Shown piece after piece: positions 6,888 through 9,090 of a stretch of DNA of 9,090 nucleotides. This DNA comes from Gammaproteobacteria bacterium (GTDB taxonomy: Bacteria > Pseudomonadota > Gammaproteobacteria > Pseudomonadales > DSM-25080): positions 1-9,090 of the forward strand of contig JABXIR010000242.1 of NCBI GenBank assembly GCA_013372965.1, read 5' to 3'. The position numbers and the translations under genes were made by a program. The notes below the pieces were generated by a model, which did no database searches, was not told the DNA's origin, and saw only the letters and a program-made list of their open reading frames with translations. The first letter of the stretch is position 1, and every line of letters starts with the position of its first letter.

Positions 6888-8252
6888 GTGTCAAATTCGT
6901 TCGAATCCATTAATGTATCTCCCGCTGTTAGACAAGCCATAGCCAGCCGCTCTTATGTCGAACCAACGCCTATTCAAGCTGCATCGATCGATAAAATCGT
7001 TGCTGGAGCAGACGTGGTTGCAAAAGCAGAAACCGGCAGTGGTAAGTCGCTCGCGTTCGTCGCAGGCGTACTGTCACGGGTGCAAAAAGCCTCTCGCCAC
7101 CCTCGCACCCTCATTCTTTGTCCGACGCGAGAGTTAGCTCAGCAAGTCGCCGAAACGGCTCGATTCATTGCCACGCACATTGATAATTTCAAAATTTTAC
7201 TTGCCGTCGGTGGCACACCGATCGGCCCACAGATTCGTTCACTTGAACACGGTGCCAGCATGATTATCGGTACCCCAGGTCGAATTGCGGACTTAATCCG
7301 CAAAGAGCGCCTCGACCTGAGCCGATGCGATCACGTTGTTCTCGATGAGGCCGACCGAATGCTCGATATGGGGTTCATTGACGCAGTCTCTGAGCTCATT
7401 GAACACTGCGCGAGTCCACGACAGACATTAATGTTTAGTGCGACCTTCCCGAGTGACTTAAAAGCACTCAGTGAGCGCCATCAAAACAATCCAGAGATCA
7501 TCGACGTTTCTTCAGACAAACCGCCGAGCAAGCTCAACGCCAAAGCCGTCATGCTAGAGCCCAGTGAAACGGATGACGTTGTTCTCAAACTGATCGCCAA
7601 CCATCCAAATGTGCCAACGCTGATCTTCTGCCCCACGATTTCTGAGGTAAAGCGATTGTCTAAGGCGCTTTACCACAAAGAGCTATTGGTAGTGTCGCTT
7701 CACGGTGATCTCGATCAACCTCAACGAGAGCGAGCCTTTACCCGTTTCAAAAACCACTCAATCCCAATTTTGGTCGCGACCGACGTCGCTGCTCGGGGCC
7801 TCGACGTCGACAGCGTCGAGCTGGTGATCAGTACAGCATTTGCGAAAGATGAATCAACTCAGGTCCACCGCAATGGTCGTACTGCGCGTGCGGGCAAAGA
7901 AGGCAAAGCCTTTGTATTAGTGAACAGCGAACGTGCACAACAGCGCGCAGTTGCTGCTGGGTTGTCGTTAATTCATGCAAGCGATATTCAAGACGCGGAA
8001 CTGACCCCGGCGAAGCCCGATTGGATTAGCTGCGAAATCTCTCTTGGAAAGAAAAACAAACTTCGCAAGGGCGACTTTGTGGGTGCGTTGGCGCAACAAG
8101 CTGAGATTCCTTTCGAAGCCATTGGCCAACTCGATCTGTTTGATTACTACACGATCGTTGCGGTCAATCGACATTACGTCAATAAGTTGCTTGCACTAGC
8201 CAATCGCGGTGCCATCAAAAAACGTAAATTTAAAGTGCGTGCCTATCGCTAA
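6888..8252 (+). CDS. dbpA: ATP-dependent RNA helicase DbpA (DEAD-box)
   Basis: An RNA-dependent ATPase/helicase that acts on 23S rRNA (hairpin 92) during large-subunit assembly. All core motifs are present: Q motif (SFESINVS...PTPIQ, 4-30), Walker A AETGSGKS (47-54), PTRELAQQV (79-87), TPGR (129-132), DEAD (153-156), SAT (184-186), LIFCPT (245-250), VATDVAARGLD (296-306) and HRNGRTARAG (327-336). The last is HRIGRTARAG in E. coli DbpA, so Asn329 replaces Ile. The C-terminal domain (about 380-454, ISLGKKNKLRKGDFVGAL ... KKRKFKVRAYR) is the DbpA RNA-binding domain that gives 23S specificity and separates it from other DEAD-box proteins. Length is 454 aa against 457 in E. coli. The start is a GTG with no good Shine-Dalgarno sequence; no other standard start lies upstream in the open frame, and the Q motif begins right after it. 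Confidence 0.95.
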   Translation: MSNSFESINVSPAVRQAIASRSYVEPTPIQAASIDKIVAGADVVAKAETGSGKSLAFVAGVLSRVQKASRHPRTLILCPTRELAQQVAETARFIATHIDNFKILLAVGGTPIGPQIRSLEHGASMIIGTPGRIADLIRKERLDLSRCDHVVLDEADRMLDMGFIDAVSELIEHCASPRQTLMFSATFPSDLKALSERHQNNPEIIDVSSDKPPSKLNAKAVMLEPSETDDVVLKLIANHPNVPTLIFCPTISEVKRLSKALYHKELLVVSLHGDLDQPQRERAFTRFKNHSIPILVATDVAARGLDVDSVELVISTAFAKDESTQVHRNGRTARAGKEGKAFVLVNSERAQQRAVAAGLSLIHASDIQDAELTPAKPDWISCEISLGKKNKLRKGDFVGALAQQAEIPFEAIGQLDLFDYYTIVAVNRHYVNKLLALANRGAIKKRKFKVRAYR

Positions 8253-8259
8253 CAACCTC

Positions 8260-8291
8260 AACACTCAGAGAGCAAGTGCTCCCTGAGTGTT
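8260..8291. terminator. Long hairpin between convergent dbpA and the OmpA-family gene
   Basis: A 9-bp outer stem (AACACTCAG / CTGAGTGTT), one mismatch, then a 4-bp inner stem (GAGC / GCTC) close on a 4-base loop. It sits 8 nt after the dbpA stop and 15 nt beyond the stop of the convergent gene. Neither side carries a U-tract, so it is not a textbook intrinsic terminator. It could protect 3' ends or work with Rho in both directions. Confidence 0.6.
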
Positions 8292-8305
8292 ACTCCCACG
8301 TCGCG

Positions 8306-9013
8306 TTAGTTCTGTGCCACTGATACATCATTCAATTCGATCGCCACGCTGACTCGGCGGCTTTGCGCTAATTCTCGCTGATCGACATCAGCAGCAGTTG
8401 CCACTTCGCCGCGTGCTTCAGTCGAGATGCGATCCGCCGCAATGCCGCTTTCAATGAAGGCCTGCGCTACTCGCTCTGCGCGTTTTGCTGATAGTTCGTG
8501 GTTATAGTCGTCATCTCCACGATGATCTGCAAAGCCGTGAATGGTCATTGAAAGCTCGGGATACTCTTGCAAGATTCGCGCAACTCGGCCAATACGAGAC
8601 AAATCACGTTCGCTTAACTCCGCGTCGTTGAAACTGAATAGCAAGTCGACGCTCAGTGCATCTTGAAGCGCATACATCGACGTTTCCAAGTGCGACTGCT
8701 GAACAGAAATGGTATATCTCGCTTCGCCCAGTTGAGCTTCAACCTCACGCAGTTCTCGATTGGTGATGGCGAGTTGTGCAACCGTTTGCTCTTCTCGCTC
8801 GGCCGCCTCGATATTCTCGGCAAAGTAAGCACCAATCAGTGCACCGCCGATAAATCCAAAGGGACCTGCCACAGCGGCACCTGCGACAGCGGTTCCCATA
8901 AAGGTCGCGCCTTGCTTGGCCATCATTGCGCCATCGCGCTCATCAGCTGCAGCCGATACTGCGGCTGTACTCAAAAGTGCGGTTGCTAATATTGTGCGGG
9001 TAAATTTCTTCAT
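8306..9013 (-). CDS. OmpA-family envelope protein with glycine-zipper and coiled-coil segments
   Basis: A 235-residue exported protein likely to tie the cell envelope to peptidoglycan. It has a Sec signal peptide (MKKFTRTILATALLSTAAVSA, cut near 20-23) and a glycine/alanine-rich zipper (GTAVAGAAVAGPFGFIGGAL, 40-59) that could insert in a membrane. A charged helical stretch likely to coil follows (about 66-118), then a C-terminal OmpA-like domain (about 122-228). The domain keeps the paired peptidoglycan-binding residues Asp163 (GFADHRGD) and Arg178 (LSAKRAERV). There is no N-terminal beta-barrel and no lipobox. The layout resembles the OmpA-like proteins that accompany proteobacterial dedicated sortase systems (PdsO), but no sortase is in the window, so this stays a guess. 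The start is fixed by GAGGAG (9022-9027) eight bases upstream. Confidence 0.9.
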   Translation of the reverse strand: MKKFTRTILATALLSTAAVSAAADERDGAMMAKQGATFMGTAVAGAAVAGPFGFIGGALIGAYFAENIEAAEREEQTVAQLAITNRELREVEAQLGEARYTISVQQSHLETSMYALQDALSVDLLFSFNDAELSERDLSRIGRVARILQEYPELSMTIHGFADHRGDDDYNHELSAKRAERVAQAFIESGIAADRISTEARGEVATAADVDQRELAQSRRVSVAIELNDVSVAQN

Positions 9014-9047
9014 GGGATGTTCTCCTCAGTCATTCAAGTCAGTGGGT

Positions 9048-9067
9048 GTTTACATGACTTAGTAAAC
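9048..9067 (-). repeat. Inverted repeat GTTTAC-N8-GTAAAC upstream of the OmpA-family gene
   Basis: Perfect 6-bp arms flank eight bases, about 35-54 bp upstream of the start codon. A second pair, AAGTCA (9036-9041) and TGACTT (9055-9060), overlaps it. The position suits an operator near the promoter, but no regulator family is recognised, and the window ends 23 bp beyond. Confidence 0.3.
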
Positions 9068-9090
9068 CAAAGGAAAATGACATTGAGTCG

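Overview
The window reads as an ordinary chromosomal stretch from a gammaproteobacterium of roughly 50% GC, probably marine or environmental. The evidence is the company of genes: a long-form (533 aa, Pseudomonas-like) isocitrate lyase with the KQCGH active-site variant, an FklB-type FKBP isomerase, a DbpA helicase with its private C-terminal domain, a DUF885 lipoprotein and a two-part FAD/Fe-S D-lactate dehydrogenase. No tRNA, rRNA, IS element, phage gene, CRISPR array or other mobile signature was found.

Layout. Positions 1-772 (minus) hold the N-terminal 257 residues of a FAD-linked D-lactate dehydrogenase-like protein that runs off the left edge. A strong hairpin terminator (823-848) separates it from aceA (891-2492, minus). 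A 371-bp leader upstream of aceA (2493-2863) carries a perfect 15-bp palindrome resembling HexR/RccR-type operators. Next come a membrane-bound GGDEF protein (2864-3994, minus), a terminator (4106-4136), fklB (4154-4771, minus) and a DUF885 putative metallopeptidase lipoprotein (4837-6603, minus). The last two lie 65 nt apart and may be cotranscribed. A possible small two-helix membrane protein (6548-6871, minus) overlaps the DUF885 start. dbpA (6888-8252) is the only plus-strand gene. It converges on an OmpA-family, glycine-zipper envelope protein (8306-9013, minus), with a long hairpin between them.

How the genes fit together. aceA and the lactate dehydrogenase both serve growth on two- and three-carbon compounds. 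The palindrome upstream of aceA suggests control by an RpiR-family central-carbon regulator. The other genes (a c-di-GMP synthase, a proline isomerase, a peptidase lipoprotein, an rRNA helicase and an envelope anchor protein) look like independent housekeeping units. I do not see a new multi-gene system. The points most worth checking are regulatory (the aceA palindromes and the interlocked terminator/promoter) and one unassigned small membrane ORF.
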